NCBI RefSeq assembly: GCF_900109545.1
Contig: NZ_FOAP01000011.1
Location: forward strand, 124,001 to 188,000
Direction: 5' to 3'
From: Stigmatella aurantiaca
Lineage (GTDB): Bacteria; Myxococcota; Myxococcia; Myxococcales; Myxococcaceae
DNA: 64,000 nt
Shown here: positions 42,923 through 51,702 of the stretch, in pieces
How positions within the stretch are numbered: position 1 is the stretch's first letter
Layout: each line of letters opens with the position of its first letter
Position numbers and translations under genes: made by a program
Notes under the pieces: generated by a model
What the model was told of the DNA's origin: nothing
Databases searched by the model: none
What the model saw: the letters and a program-made list of their open reading frames with translations, nothing else

Positions 42923-43900
42923 CTACAGGCCCCAATCCGGGTTGAGGTGGAGGATCCACTTGCGGTGGAAGTTGGATTGCATGCGCAGGGTGTACGTGGC
43001 CGTGAGCGGCAGGAAGTAGCGCTTGCCCACCACGTTGGAGACGAGGGGAATGCTGCCGTTGGCCAGCCCCCAGAGGACCCACATCTCCGGGGGGTAGACG
43101 CTGTTGTAGCCCCGCTCGTGAGAAATCCCCCGGGCCATGCCCTTGAGGGCCTCGATGTCCGCGTTGGGGTTGAGCATGTTGGTCTTGGCCAGCGTGGGCC
43201 GGTCGATGGCGCCCGACAGGGCCACCCGGGCGTTGGAGGCGTACCAGGCGGTGAAGATGACCCAGTTGGCGAACGGCACGCGCAGTTCGTACCAGTAGCG
43301 CAGGCGGATCGTCAGCCGGGTGGCCTTGCGGTAGACCGTCTCGGCGTCATCCGGCTCGGGCAGGTTGAAGAACTTGCGGAGGTTGTCCTCCAGCGCCGGG
43401 ACTTCCGGGTAGCTGGCGGCCCCGTCGAAGTCCAGCTCCTTCCAGTTGTACCCCTCGCGCAGCTTCCAGATGGTGTCGATGGGGGTGAAGTACGCCGGGT
43501 TGATGGTGTCCACCCGGATCATCCCGAAGAGGTTCGAGCCGTTGAAGGACGCGGGCGGCTGCACCCCCGAGGCCCCCCACGCGAGCCTGCGCAGGGCCTC
43601 GTCGTAGAGCTGGTGCATGCCCCAGGTGGTGGCCAGCGTGGCCAGCGAGTCCGTGCGCCCCATCGTCGGCAGCAGGGCGACAATGGCCGCGTCGTGCATC
43701 CGCTCGTTGTTGCCGTTCCACACGCTGCCCGCGCGCGCCGCCTGATACGCGGCGTACTCCGTCATCAGCTTCGCGTGCTGGATCATCGTGAGCTGCACGA
43801 TGCCCAGGGTCATGAAGACCATGAGCGGCATGATCAGCGCAGCTTCCACCGCGGCCTGCCCCGACTCCCGACGCGACACCCCTGAAGACATAAGCCCCAT
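42923..43900 (-). CDS. large TadE-like pseudopilin
   Basis: This 325-residue protein has a prepilin-like start, RRESG^QAAVEAALIMPLMVF, with Gly-1 and Glu+5, and a hydrophobic helix. An extracytoplasmic domain of about 290 residues follows, rich in Trp and Tyr. The beginning matches TadE/TadG proteins while the rest is unlike any family I know. A second in-frame ATG lies at 43891. The 46-bp gap to the anti-sigma gene contains a GATAAT hexamer very near the start, but no convincing promoter. The gene is the first structural gene after the regulator pair. Confidence 0.8.
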   Translation of the reverse strand: MGLMSSGVSRRESGQAAVEAALIMPLMVFMTLGIVQLTMIQHAKLMTEYAAYQAARAGSVWNGNNERMHDAAIVALLPTMGRTDSLATLATTWGMHQLYDEALRRLAWGASGVQPPASFNGSNLFGMIRVDTINPAYFTPIDTIWKLREGYNWKELDFDGAASYPEVPALEDNLRKFFNLPEPDDAETVYRKATRLTIRLRYWYELRVPFANWVIFTAWYASNARVALSGAIDRPTLAKTNMLNPNADIEALKGMARGISHERGYNSVYPPEMWVLWGLANGSIPLVSNVVGKRYFLPLTATYTLRMQSNFHRKWILHLNPDWGL

Positions 43901-43946
43901 TATCCCGGGACCGGAACAGGAGTTGCATCGGTCATTTGGCCTGGAC

Positions 43947-45143
43947 TCATGGAGCGGGGACAGGGGGCGAGGCCTTGTCCGTGCCCGGCTGGGCAGGAGC
44001 CTCTTGAAGCAGGCGGCGGCGGGCCTGCAACCCGGCCGGGGAGCCAGGCGCCTCCTTCACGACCAGGGAGCACGCCTCGATGGCAGCCTCGCGGCGGCCC
44101 AGGGCGAACTCCGCGTCACAGAGGCGGGCCAGCAGGTTCCAGCGCTCCTCCCCCGTGGCCCCATCGGCCAGGGCCTCGCGCAGCAAGGAAGCTTCCAGGA
44201 CGCGCTTGCCGTCCTGGCGGGCCACGATGGCCTGCTGGGACATCTCGGTCTCGGCGGGGGCCCGCTTGGCGGGCGAGGGAGCCCCCGCGGAAGCCGGGGC
44301 CTTGGATGCGGAGGGCTTGGACTTGGACTGACGGGCCCGCCCCTCGCTCAAGCGCAGCGACGAGGACGGAGGGGCCTCATACGCCCCGTCATCATACGCC
44401 CCGTCCTTGTCGTAGGGAGCAGGCTCGGGCGCGGCGGCGGCGACAGGGGCCGGAGGCGGAGGAAGGGGCCCATTGTCACCCGCGGCCATCCCGAACGATT
44501 CACTCTCGGCGTTTTCCTCGGCCACGAGTTGCTTGGCCTTGGAGGCCGTGCCCCCCTTGCCCCCCAGCGCCCAGTCGGCTTTCTCCATCTTCTTCTTCCG
44601 CTCGGGGACATCCAGGGCCACCTCCCGCCGGGCGCCGCGGGAGATCTGTGGCATCTGCGGCTCCGCGGGGGCCCCGGGCGCGGGCGCGGGCGCGGCACTG
44701 GGCATGAGCAGGTCCGCGGGCGGCGGAGCGTCCTCGGCCATGGGGGCGGCCACCGTCTTCTGAACCTGGGCGAACTCGGGCTGGAGGTTCACCTGCTCGC
44801 TCACCCGGAGCGTGATGACGCCAAAGACGCACACCGAGGCGATGCCCATGACCGGGACCGTCAACCGCCGCCACAGGCTCTGCTTGGGCGAGGGGCCCTG
44901 GGCCATGCCGCGGGCGGACTGCTGGGCGTAGGCCAGCAGCGAGTCCAGGCCCGCCTCGGGCGCGGGCTCCATGCCGAGCTGTGAGAAGGCCGAGCGGACG
45001 CCCCGGATGCTGGCCAGGGCCTCGCTGCACCGGGGACACCCGTCCAGGTGGGACTGCACCGCGCGGGTCTCCTGGGGGGAGAGCTCGCCATAGGCGAAGT
45101 CGAGGAGCCGGTCCTCGTGGGCATGGGGGTTCTGGGGCTTCAT
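43947..45143 (-). CDS. anti-sigma factor with zinc-finger domain
   Basis: The 398-residue protein starts with a zf-HC2 anti-sigma domain (VQSHLDGCPRCSEAL, giving the HxxxCxxC zinc ligands). One transmembrane helix (VPVMGIASVCVFGVITL) lies near residue 100. A long low-complexity Ala/Pro region follows, then a helical C-terminal part (ARLCDAEFALGRREAAIEAC) that resembles a TPR-like repeat. It should hold the adjacent ECF sigma factor at the membrane. Its start overlaps the sigma stop as ATGA. The large periplasmic part could sense the state of the pilus machine, which is inference. Confidence 0.87.
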   Translation of the reverse strand: MKPQNPHAHEDRLLDFAYGELSPQETRAVQSHLDGCPRCSEALASIRGVRSAFSQLGMEPAPEAGLDSLLAYAQQSARGMAQGPSPKQSLWRRLTVPVMGIASVCVFGVITLRVSEQVNLQPEFAQVQKTVAAPMAEDAPPPADLLMPSAAPAPAPGAPAEPQMPQISRGARREVALDVPERKKKMEKADWALGGKGGTASKAKQLVAEENAESESFGMAAGDNGPLPPPPAPVAAAAPEPAPYDKDGAYDDGAYEAPPSSSLRLSEGRARQSKSKPSASKAPASAGAPSPAKRAPAETEMSQQAIVARQDGKRVLEASLLREALADGATGEERWNLLARLCDAEFALGRREAAIEACSLVVKEAPGSPAGLQARRRLLQEAPAQPGTDKASPPVPAP

Positions 45144-45790
45144 CCCGCCACCGTCTTTCCATCGTCGGCCAGATCCCCATCCACCCCCAGCTCCGTCAGC
45201 CGCCGGCGCAGCCCCTCCAGGGCGTAGCGCATCCGGCTCTTCACCGTGTTCTCGGAGACGCCCGTCACCTCCGCGATGTCCTTGAAGGCAATGCCGCTGT
45301 ACTCACGCAAGACGAAGACCTCGCGCTGCTCTTCCGGGAGGCTGGCCAAGGCCCGGGACAGCAAGGGCCGGACGCGCGCGTTGTAGGCGCCCCGCTCCGG
45401 GCCCATGCCCGTGTCCGGCAGGGCCTCGCCCAGGGTGCGGCCCTCCTCGGCGCCCGCCCCACTGCCCGCGGGAGCCTCCAGCGAGGCGGCTTGCCGGTAA
45501 CTCTCTTTGCGAGCGCTGTCCACGCAGAGGTTCCTCGCGATCGTGTAGAGCCAGGTCGTGAACTTGGCCCGCGGCTTGTAATCCCGGGCGTTGCGAACCA
45601 CCTTCAACCACGTCTCTTGCAACACATCCTCGGCCCGGGCGGGATGCCCGGTGAACCGGAGGATGAAGTTGAAGACCGGCATCCGGTGCCTGCGCACCAG
45701 TGCCTCGAACGCACGGGCGTCTCCCGCCTGGAACGCGAGCATCAGCCCCTCGTCTGAGGTTTCCGGTCCCAAGACTCCCTCGCAAGCCAC
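45140..45790 (-). CDS. ECF-family RNA polymerase sigma factor
   Basis: The 216-residue product has sigma region 2 (FNFILRFTGHPARAEDVLQETWLKV) and region 4 with a helix-turn-helix (SGIAFKDIAEVTGVSENTVKSR), as in RpoE-type ECF factors. Region 3 is missing, as expected. The start is GTG, preceded by AAGGAG at short spacing. It directs RNA polymerase to a dedicated promoter set and is controlled by the neighbouring anti-sigma factor. It heads a run of co-directional genes to 37142, so the Tad-like proteins are likely under its control. No clear autoregulatory ECF promoter was found in the 56 bp upstream. Confidence 0.9.
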   Translation of the reverse strand: MACEGVLGPETSDEGLMLAFQAGDARAFEALVRRHRMPVFNFILRFTGHPARAEDVLQETWLKVVRNARDYKPRAKFTTWLYTIARNLCVDSARKESYRQAASLEAPAGSGAGAEEGRTLGEALPDTGMGPERGAYNARVRPLLSRALASLPEEQREVFVLREYSGIAFKDIAEVTGVSENTVKSRMRYALEGLRRRLTELGVDGDLADDGKTVAG

Positions 45791-45846
45791 CGGCTCCTTC
45801 CCTTCCCTGCCACCGCTGTCTTCAACGGTTCAGGGGAGCGTTGGGT

Positions 45847-46254
45847 CTAGCCGGGCCGTGGCCTTCGGTAAGTAGCGAGAATGACAGGCAGCGCGACCGC
45901 TGTCACCAGCGCTGCTTGCGCCCATAACACGGTGGGCAGCGGGCGCTGCACATGAACGTAGAGAGACCGGCCGAGCGCCACGCCCAGGAGTACCCCCGTC
46001 AGGGTGCGCACCGCGTTGTGGCCCCCGGCGGGCCGGAAGCGCCCCACGGCCCAGTCCACCAAGGCCGGCAGCGTGAGGCCGAGCACCACCGGCACGTCCC
46101 ACTCCCAGTCCAGGGGCGCCCGGAACCCGAAGAGCCCCACCAGGACGGCGAGCAGGACGGGGTAGGTGCCCAGACAGCGGGCGCACAGGCGGATCCCTCC
46201 CACCCCGTAGGTGCGGTTGTACTCGTCTTCGCGGTGGTGGCTGAGCCAGAACAC
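45847..46254 (-). CDS. DUF2085-like small membrane protein
   Basis: This 135-residue protein has three to four hydrophobic helices and the N-terminal pattern SHHREDEYNRTYGVGGIRLCARCLGTYP. The spaced His, the Arg and the paired Cys (CARC) are characteristic of DUF2085-type membrane proteins and may bind metal. GTG at 46254 starts 1 bp after the OppF stop, and the upstream frame is a shadow of the ABC gene. It follows two oligopeptide-type ABC ATPase genes and has no known function. Confidence 0.75.
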   Translation of the reverse strand: MFWLSHHREDEYNRTYGVGGIRLCARCLGTYPVLLAVLVGLFGFRAPLDWEWDVPVVLGLTLPALVDWAVGRFRPAGGHNAVRTLTGVLLGVALGRSLYVHVQRPLPTVLWAQAALVTAVALPVILATYRRPRPG

Positions 46255-46255
46255 C

Positions 46256-47272
46256 TTAGAGACCTCCTGTCGTGGGGGGAGCCGCCGGTGCCGGGCGGGC
46301 CTCGGGCTCCGCCAGGAAGCACGCCGCCGTGTGGCCTCCCTCCAGGACATAGAGCGGAGGCGTCTCGCGGCGGCAGCGCTCGAAGGCATGGGGGCAGCGC
46401 GGGTGGAACGCACACCCGGGGGGCGGCGCCAGCGGCGAGGGCACATCGCCCTGGAGCAGGATGCGCTTTCGCGGGCGCTCGGGGTCAGGCACCGGCACGG
46501 CGGACAGCAAGGCCTGGGTGTACGGGTGGCGGGGGCGGCGGTACAGGTCCCCGGCGCGGGCCAGCTCGACGATCTTGCCCAGGTACATCACCGCCACGCG
46601 CGTGGAGATGTACTCCACGATCTTCAAGTCGTGCGCGATGAAGACGTAGGTGAGCTTCAGCTCGCGCTGCAGGTCCACCAGCAGGTTGATGATCTGCGCC
46701 TGGATGGACACGTCGAGCGCGCTGATGGGCTCGTCGGCGATGACCAGGTCCGGCCGCAGGGCGATGGAGCGCGCGATGCCAATGCGCTGACGCTGGCCGC
46801 CGGAGAACGCGTGGGGGTAGCGGTCCATCGCATCGCGCGGCAGCCCCATCAGATCCACCAGCGCGAGCACCTTCTCCTCGCGCTCCCGGCCCTGGGCCAG
46901 CCCGTGGATGGCGAACGGCTCGCCGATGAGCTCCCGCACCGTCAGGCGCGGGTTCAGCGAGGCATAGGGATCCTGGAAGATGAGCTGCATGCGCCGGCGC
47001 AAGGCGCGCATCCGCCCCGGCGGCAGGCCCGTCAGCTCCTCGCCCTCGAAGCGGATGGAGCCCGAGGTGGGCTCGATGAGCCGCAGCAGGCTCCGGCCCA
47101 GGGTGCTCTTGCCACAGCCGCTCTCCCCCACCAGCCCGAGCGTCTCGCCGCGCTCCACGTCGAAGCTCACACCGTCCACGGCCTTCACCGTGCCCTGCAC
47201 GCGGCCCAGCAGCCCTCCACGCACCGGGAAGTGCGTCTTCACCTCGCGCACCTGAAGCAGGGGGCCACTCAT
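46256..47272 (-). CDS. oligopeptide/dipeptide ABC transporter ATPase, OppF-like
   Basis: The 338-residue ATPase has Walker [13 protein letters not shown], the signature [14 protein letters not shown], Walker [15 protein letters not shown] and the OppF-type C-terminal domain with a Cys-rich stretch ([15 protein letters not shown]) that may hold an iron-sulfur centre. It pairs with the OppD-like protein encoded 4 bp upstream. The permease and binding-protein genes of the transporter are not in the window. Peptide uptake is the default role; nickel or other solutes are possible. Confidence 0.88.
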   Translation of the reverse strand: MSGPLLQVREVKTHFPVRGGLLGRVQGTVKAVDGVSFDVERGETLGLVGESGCGKSTLGRSLLRLIEPTSGSIRFEGEELTGLPPGRMRALRRRMQLIFQDPYASLNPRLTVRELIGEPFAIHGLAQGREREEKVLALVDLMGLPRDAMDRYPHAFSGGQRQRIGIARSIALRPDLVIADEPISALDVSIQAQIINLLVDLQRELKLTYVFIAHDLKIVEYISTRVAVMYLGKIVELARAGDLYRRPRHPYTQALLSAVPVPDPERPRKRILLQGDVPSPLAPPPGCAFHPRCPHAFERCRRETPPLYVLEGGHTAACFLAEPEARPAPAAPPTTGGL

Positions 47273-48261
47273 GGCGCGGGCACCGGGTTGTGGCAGGCGG
47301 CCGACTGGTCCTCCCGCTTGGGTTCCAGGGGCGGGTCCACCTGGGCGCAGATGGGGAGCGCCCGGTCACAGCGCTCCCGGAAGCGGCAGCCCCCCGGCAG
47401 GCGGCGCAGGCTGGGCACCATGCCGGGAATGGCCCTCAGGCGCCTGCGCTCCCCTCCCCCCTCCACGTCCTGAAAGGAGGGGATGGAGCGCAGCAGGCCC
47501 GCCGTGTACGGGTGGGCGGGCCGGGCAAAGAGCGCCTTCACCGGGGCCTGCTCCACCACGCGGCCGGCGTACATCACCACCACCGCGTCACAGCTCTCCG
47601 CCACCACGCCGAGATCATGGGTGATGAGCATCACCGCCATCCCGCGCTCGGCCTGCAGGCGCTTGAGCAGCTCGAGAATCTGCGCCTGGATGGTCACGTC
47701 CAGCGCCGTGGTGGGCTCGTCCGCGATGAGCAGCTCCGGGCCGCACGAAAGGGCCATGGCGATCATCACCCGCTGGCGCATGCCCCCCGAGAGCTGGTGC
47801 GGGTAGGCCTCCACGCGCTGCTCCGGCGCGGGGATGCCCACCTGGCGCAGCAGCTCCACGGCGCGCGCCCGCGCCTGCTTCCGGTCCAGCCCCTGGTGCA
47901 GCCGCAGGGGCTCGGCGATCTGCTCGCCTACCCGGTACACGGGGTTGAGCGACGTCATCGGCTCCTGGAAGACCATGGCCAGGCGGTTGCCCCGGACGCG
48001 GCGCATCTCCTCCTCGGAGAGGGCCAGCAGGTCCTGTCCCCGGAAGCGGATCTCCCCGCCCACCACCTGGCCCGGCGGGTCCGGCACCAGCCGCATCACG
48101 GACAGGGCGGTGACGCTCTTGCCGCAGCCACTCTCCCCCACCACCCCCAGGGTGCCCCCGGCGGGAATGGAGAAGGACACCGTGTCCACGGCCATCACCG
48201 GGCCCCCCTCCACGGAGAACCGGGTCTGCAGGCCTCGGACGTCGAGAAGGGGCTCGGGCAT
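47269..48261 (-). CDS. oligopeptide/dipeptide ABC transporter ATPase, OppD-like
   Basis: The 330-residue ATPase carries Walker [14 protein letters not shown], the signature [15 protein letters not shown], Walker [15 protein letters not shown] and the C-terminal oligo_HPY segment with the four-Cys-like cluster [14 protein letters not shown]. It forms a heterodimer with the OppF-like product of the next gene, whose start overlaps by 4 bp. The gene is about 40 bp downstream of an MshEN-domain gene on the same strand. No cognate permease is visible. Confidence 0.88.
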   Translation of the reverse strand: MPEPLLDVRGLQTRFSVEGGPVMAVDTVSFSIPAGGTLGVVGESGCGKSVTALSVMRLVPDPPGQVVGGEIRFRGQDLLALSEEEMRRVRGNRLAMVFQEPMTSLNPVYRVGEQIAEPLRLHQGLDRKQARARAVELLRQVGIPAPEQRVEAYPHQLSGGMRQRVMIAMALSCGPELLIADEPTTALDVTIQAQILELLKRLQAERGMAVMLITHDLGVVAESCDAVVVMYAGRVVEQAPVKALFARPAHPYTAGLLRSIPSFQDVEGGGERRRLRAIPGMVPSLRRLPGGCRFRERCDRALPICAQVDPPLEPKREDQSAACHNPVPAP

Positions 48262-48300
48262 GGGCAGGGCTCGGAGCGGAGGAACAGCCCGGCGGCCCGC

Positions 48301-49260
48301 TTACTTCCGGACCAGCTCGTCCAGGAACTCCTGCTCCTGGATGACGCCCTTTTGGATGAGCAGGCGGATGAGGGCCGCCACCATCTGGGCCGGCATCACC
48401 TTCTGGGTGACGGTGAGCGGCTCCTCGCCCTTGGACAGGCGCTCGAGGTTGTCGAGCACCTGCAAGTCCTCCTCGGAGAAGTTCGGCGGGCGGTTGGGCT
48501 CCGGGGGTTTGACGTTCTTGGCGGCCCCTCCAAACACCACCACCGGCACCCGGGGCAGGCCCGGATCCTCCGGGGGGGGCGGGGGCGGCCGGTCCTTCGC
48601 GCGGGGCCCGGTGCCGAGCAGATCATCGATGAAGTCCGCGCTGGTCTCCTTGGGAGGAGGCGGCGGCCTGGCGGGAGTGGGCGACAGGACGGGCGGCGCG
48701 GCCCGGGGCGCGGGAGGACGGCCCTCGCCGGCCCACGCGCCCTGAACCGCGTCGGCGCCCCGCTCGATGCGCATGGGCCCGTCGCCATCCTCTTCCAGGG
48801 AGGTGGCCTGGATGATGTCCAGCCGCTCCCCCCGGGCCAGCACGAGCGCGTTGTCGATGTCGTCCGAGGCGGCGACGTACACGCGCAGCGGCTTGCGGAC
48901 CTGGAAGCGCAGCTCATCCACCAGCGCCACGTCCCGGGGGTCCTCCACGGCCACGTGCAGCCGCTCGGTCTTGCCTTCCCCCTCCAGGCGGAACGGGACG
49001 ATGCGGTGTTCGGACTGGAAGTCCACCGACAGCAGCGCCGTCACCTGCGGGGAAATCTCCGGCAGCTCCACGAAGGGCATGTCGAACTGGGTGGCCAGGC
49101 ACCGCGCGAGCTGCGCGGGCGTGATGAGGCCCATCGACACCATCACCGAGCCCAGCCGCTGGCCCTTGCCGTAGTTCCGCTTCTGGGCCATGGCGGTGCG
49201 CACCTGCGCCTCCGTCACGGCCCCGGACTCGACGAGCAGTTCGCCGATCTTCTTGCGCAT
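48301..49260 (-). CDS. stand-alone MshEN (GspE N-terminal) domain protein, likely c-di-GMP binding
   Basis: The 319-residue protein has an MshEN/T2SSE N-terminal domain of about 150 residues. It holds two copies of the cyclic-di-GMP motif, KIGELLVESGAVTEAQVRTA and RLGSVMVSMGLITPAQLARC; the second matches the RLGxxL...G consensus, with Arg and Gly intact. A long acidic, Pro-rich linker follows, then a C-terminal helical segment of about 60 residues. No ATPase domain is present, although this module normally precedes the T2SS/T4P ATPase. Next to a paralogue at 49270. It may act as a c-di-GMP adaptor for a type IV pilus-like machine (inference). Confidence 0.8.
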   Translation of the reverse strand: MRKKIGELLVESGAVTEAQVRTAMAQKRNYGKGQRLGSVMVSMGLITPAQLARCLATQFDMPFVELPEISPQVTALLSVDFQSEHRIVPFRLEGEGKTERLHVAVEDPRDVALVDELRFQVRKPLRVYVAASDDIDNALVLARGERLDIIQATSLEEDGDGPMRIERGADAVQGAWAGEGRPPAPRAAPPVLSPTPARPPPPPKETSADFIDDLLGTGPRAKDRPPPPPPEDPGLPRVPVVVFGGAAKNVKPPEPNRPPNFSEEDLQVLDNLERLSKGEEPLTVTQKVMPAQMVAALIRLLIQKGVIQEQEFLDELVRK

Positions 49261-49269
49261 GGGCAGAGC

Positions 49270-50022
49270 CTACCGCTTGACCTTGGCGATGTACTCCTCA
49301 CGCGTGAAGATGCCCTTCTCGATGAGCAACTCCACCATGGCCTTGAGCGCGGCGACCTCCTTGCGCTGCACCTCTTCCACCGTCTTCAGCAGCTCGGCGG
49401 GGCTGCCCGAGCTGGGGCGGACCGCCGGGGTCTCCGTCGAGGGCCGGGAGGGGGGCGCGGGCCGGGCCGCGGGCGCCGCCTGAGCCGCCGCGGCCGCGCC
49501 GTCCACGTCCTTCATGTTCTTCACCAGGGTGCGGCCCTGGGCGTCCATGACCTTGAAGTTGGTGTCCGCCTCTCCCAGCTCCCCGCCATCCTCGTACAGC
49601 CGGGCGAAGGCGCGCGCGATGGACGTGCGGCCCGCCACGTTGGGCACGATGCGGCAACGGGCGATGGCGCGCAGCTCGTCCAGGTGGCGCACGTTGAGCG
49701 GATCGGCCACCGCCACCACCAGCGTCTTGCCGTCATCCCGGAGCTGCAACGGCAGCACCGCGAAGTCGCGCGCCGTCTGCGCCGGAATCTTGGCGCGCAC
49801 GTGCGGAGGAATCATCTGCACCGCGTCCAGGTTCACCGCGGGGATGTTCAGCTGCTTGGACAGGGCCCGGACCAGGATGTCCTCGGACACCAGGCTCATG
49901 CGCACCAGGATCTCTCCCAGCTTGCCGCCCCACTTCGCCTGCTCCGCCAGCGCGGCCTTGAGCTGGCTCTCCTGGAGCACGTTCGCTTTGATCAGCAGTT
50001 CGCCAAGCTTGATCTGTGCCAT
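49270..50022 (-). CDS. stand-alone MshEN-domain protein, degenerate motif
   Basis: This 250-residue paralogue of the neighbouring protein has the MshEN domain (KLGELLIKANVLQESQLKAA and KLGEILVRMSLVSEDILVRA). In both motifs the Arg is Lys and the Gly of the loop is replaced (Ala-Asn or Met-Ser), so c-di-GMP binding is probably lost or weak. An Ala/Pro-rich linker and a C-terminal helix (VEEVQRKEVAALKAMVELLI) follow, as in the sister protein. ATG at 50022 starts right at the domain; a longer reading to 50058 is not supported. It begins in a 92-bp gap upstream shared with the lipoprotein gene end. Confidence 0.78.
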   Translation of the reverse strand: MAQIKLGELLIKANVLQESQLKAALAEQAKWGGKLGEILVRMSLVSEDILVRALSKQLNIPAVNLDAVQMIPPHVRAKIPAQTARDFAVLPLQLRDDGKTLVVAVADPLNVRHLDELRAIARCRIVPNVAGRTSIARAFARLYEDGGELGEADTNFKVMDAQGRTLVKNMKDVDGAAAAAQAAPAARPAPPSRPSTETPAVRPSSGSPAELLKTVEEVQRKEVAALKAMVELLIEKGIFTREEYIAKVKR

Positions 50023-50114
50023 GTCACATCCGGGGGGGAAGTCCTGGGTCCCCGTCAAGTCTCCATGTTAAACCCAGTTCGGGCTTTGCCGCGCATTTCC
50101 GGCCACGGCGGGCG

Positions 50115-50942
50115 TCACGCGCCGGGCGGTCCCCCCTCCGGGGAGGGAGGCGCGGGAGCAACCTCCCGGCCCCGCGCGTCCACCTCTACCACGCGCGCTC
50201 CCTCGGGCGGAGCCAGTTCGAAGAGGGTGAGATCCGGCGGCGCGTTGAGCGTCACATCGCTGTAGTTCAGCCGCAGCTCCGTCCGGGCCATCTCCGCCTT
50301 CAGCTCCACCTGGGTGGGGAAGACCTGATTTCCCTTCTGCTTGAAGTCCTCGAAGAACAAGTCGTAGCCCCGCCCGCCCCGCACCTCGCTGCGCACCACG
50401 CGGCGGTGCTTCGGGTGGATGTAGAGCGTCTGCGTCACCTCGCCCCGGTAGAGCGTGAGCACGTAGAGGCGCTGGTCCGCATCCAGCGCCAGCGTCTTGC
50501 GCTCGGCGGGGATGAACGGCACCTGTCCAAGCATCAAGGCCACCAGCTCCTCGCTCGGCAGCACCACCGGGAGGAACCGCGAGACGTTCTCGGGGCTCGC
50601 GGGCCCCTGGTAGAACACGTTGCCCTCCGTCTGGTAGAGCCCGAAGCGTTGGCCATCCGACACGAGCGCCGCCACCGGCCGGTTGAAGAAATCAGCACTC
50701 TCCAGGTGAACCAGGCTCGGCCGGGAGATGGCCACGAACAGGGACAGGGTGCCGTTGCCCTGGGGAGAGGCCACCCGGATTTTCGCATCCCCCTGGAGCG
50801 TCACCACGTTGGCCTGCGCCTGGGACGTCACCTGGAAGAGGGCCTCGGGATCCTCGATGCGCCCCTCGGGACCAAACTCGATGCGCTTGGGGCACCCCGA
50901 ACAAACGGCCACCAGGAAGATTGCTGCGGCTGCGCGGTTCAT
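50115..50942 (-). CDS. lipoprotein, DUF4292/LolB-like fold
   Basis: The 275-residue product has a lipoprotein signal ending in VCSGC (Cys17). About 210 residues of beta-rich sequence follow (GDAKIRVASPQGNGTLSLFVAISRPSLVHLES), with the order of strands typical of LolA/LolB-like DUF4292 proteins. These act in lipoprotein or lipid handling at the outer membrane. The tail is acidic and Pro-rich. It is divergent from exbB with 43 bp between the starts. Confidence 0.75.
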   Translation of the reverse strand: MNRAAAAIFLVAVCSGCPKRIEFGPEGRIEDPEALFQVTSQAQANVVTLQGDAKIRVASPQGNGTLSLFVAISRPSLVHLESADFFNRPVAALVSDGQRFGLYQTEGNVFYQGPASPENVSRFLPVVLPSEELVALMLGQVPFIPAERKTLALDADQRLYVLTLYRGEVTQTLYIHPKHRRVVRSEVRGGRGYDLFFEDFKQKGNQVFPTQVELKAEMARTELRLNYSDVTLNAPPDLTLFELAPPEGARVVEVDARGREVAPAPPSPEGGPPGA

Positions 50943-50985
50943 GGCTTAAGTCTCGGTCCTGGCCGAGCCTCCTGGCCACTTTTCC

Positions 50986-51687
50986 ATGAGCCTGACCGAA
51001 CTTCTCCACTATCTGCGCCTTGGCGGCGTCACCATGGCCATCCTCCTGCTCGCCTCCGTCGTGGCGCTGGGGGTCGCCATCGAGCGCATCATCGCCCTCT
51101 GGGGGGTGAGCGAGAACTCCCGCGTTCTCGGAGAAACCGTTCACAAGCACCTGCTCCGGGGAGACCTGGCCGCGGCGCGCACCGCCGCCGAGCGCTCGAA
51201 GGCCGCCGTGGCGGACATCTTCCTGGCCGGGTTCGACCGGCTGGAGCGCGCCCGGCTCACCGGGGGCGGCGTGGAGTCAGCCGTGGAGCGGGAGCGGGCC
51301 CAGGTGGGCTTGAGGCTGCGGCGCAACCTGTGGCTGCTGGCCACCATCGGCTCGCTCGCCCCCTTCGTGGGCCTGTTTGGCACCGTGGCCGGCATCATGC
51401 GCTCCTTCAAGGACCTGGGGCTGGACGTGGATGCCGGGGGCACCGGCGGCACCGCCACGGTGATGACGGGCATCTCCGAGGCGCTGATCGCCACCGCCGT
51501 GGGCATCCTCGTGGCCGTGATGGCGATGGTCTTCTACAACTACTTCCAGGCACGCCTGGCCCGGGTGCTCGTGGAGCTGCGCCTGCTGGGCGACGAGTTC
51601 GTGGAGCTGCTGCACGAGCGTCCCACCCTGCCCGCCGCCCCAGCCCTGCCCGAGCCCGCCCCCCGGGGCGATGCCACCCCCGTCTGA
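50986..51687 (+). CDS. exbB: ExbB/TolQ-family proton channel protein
   Basis: The 233-residue inner-membrane protein has three hydrophobic helices and the MotA/TolQ/ExbB domain (GSLAPFVGLFGTVAGIMRSF and GISEALIATAVGILVAVMA), which forms the proton path with an ExbD/TolR partner. It energises outer-membrane processes such as TonB-type uptake or Tol-Pal cell-envelope constriction. exbD starts 15 bp downstream. No tolA or tonB gene is adjacent, so ExbB and TolQ cannot be distinguished. Confidence 0.9.
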   Translation: MSLTELLHYLRLGGVTMAILLLASVVALGVAIERIIALWGVSENSRVLGETVHKHLLRGDLAAARTAAERSKAAVADIFLAGFDRLERARLTGGGVESAVERERAQVGLRLRRNLWLLATIGSLAPFVGLFGTVAGIMRSFKDLGLDVDAGGTGGTATVMTGISEALIATAVGILVAVMAMVFYNYFQARLARVLVELRLLGDEFVELLHERPTLPAAPALPEPAPRGDATPV

Positions 51688-51702
51688 GCCGAGGACCTCC
51701 GC

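Noticed and set aside
45791-45846. Autoregulatory ECF promoter upstream of the sigma gene
   Set aside because: A GAACC exists on the minus strand but no matching -10 element at 16-17 bp; not enough to call.
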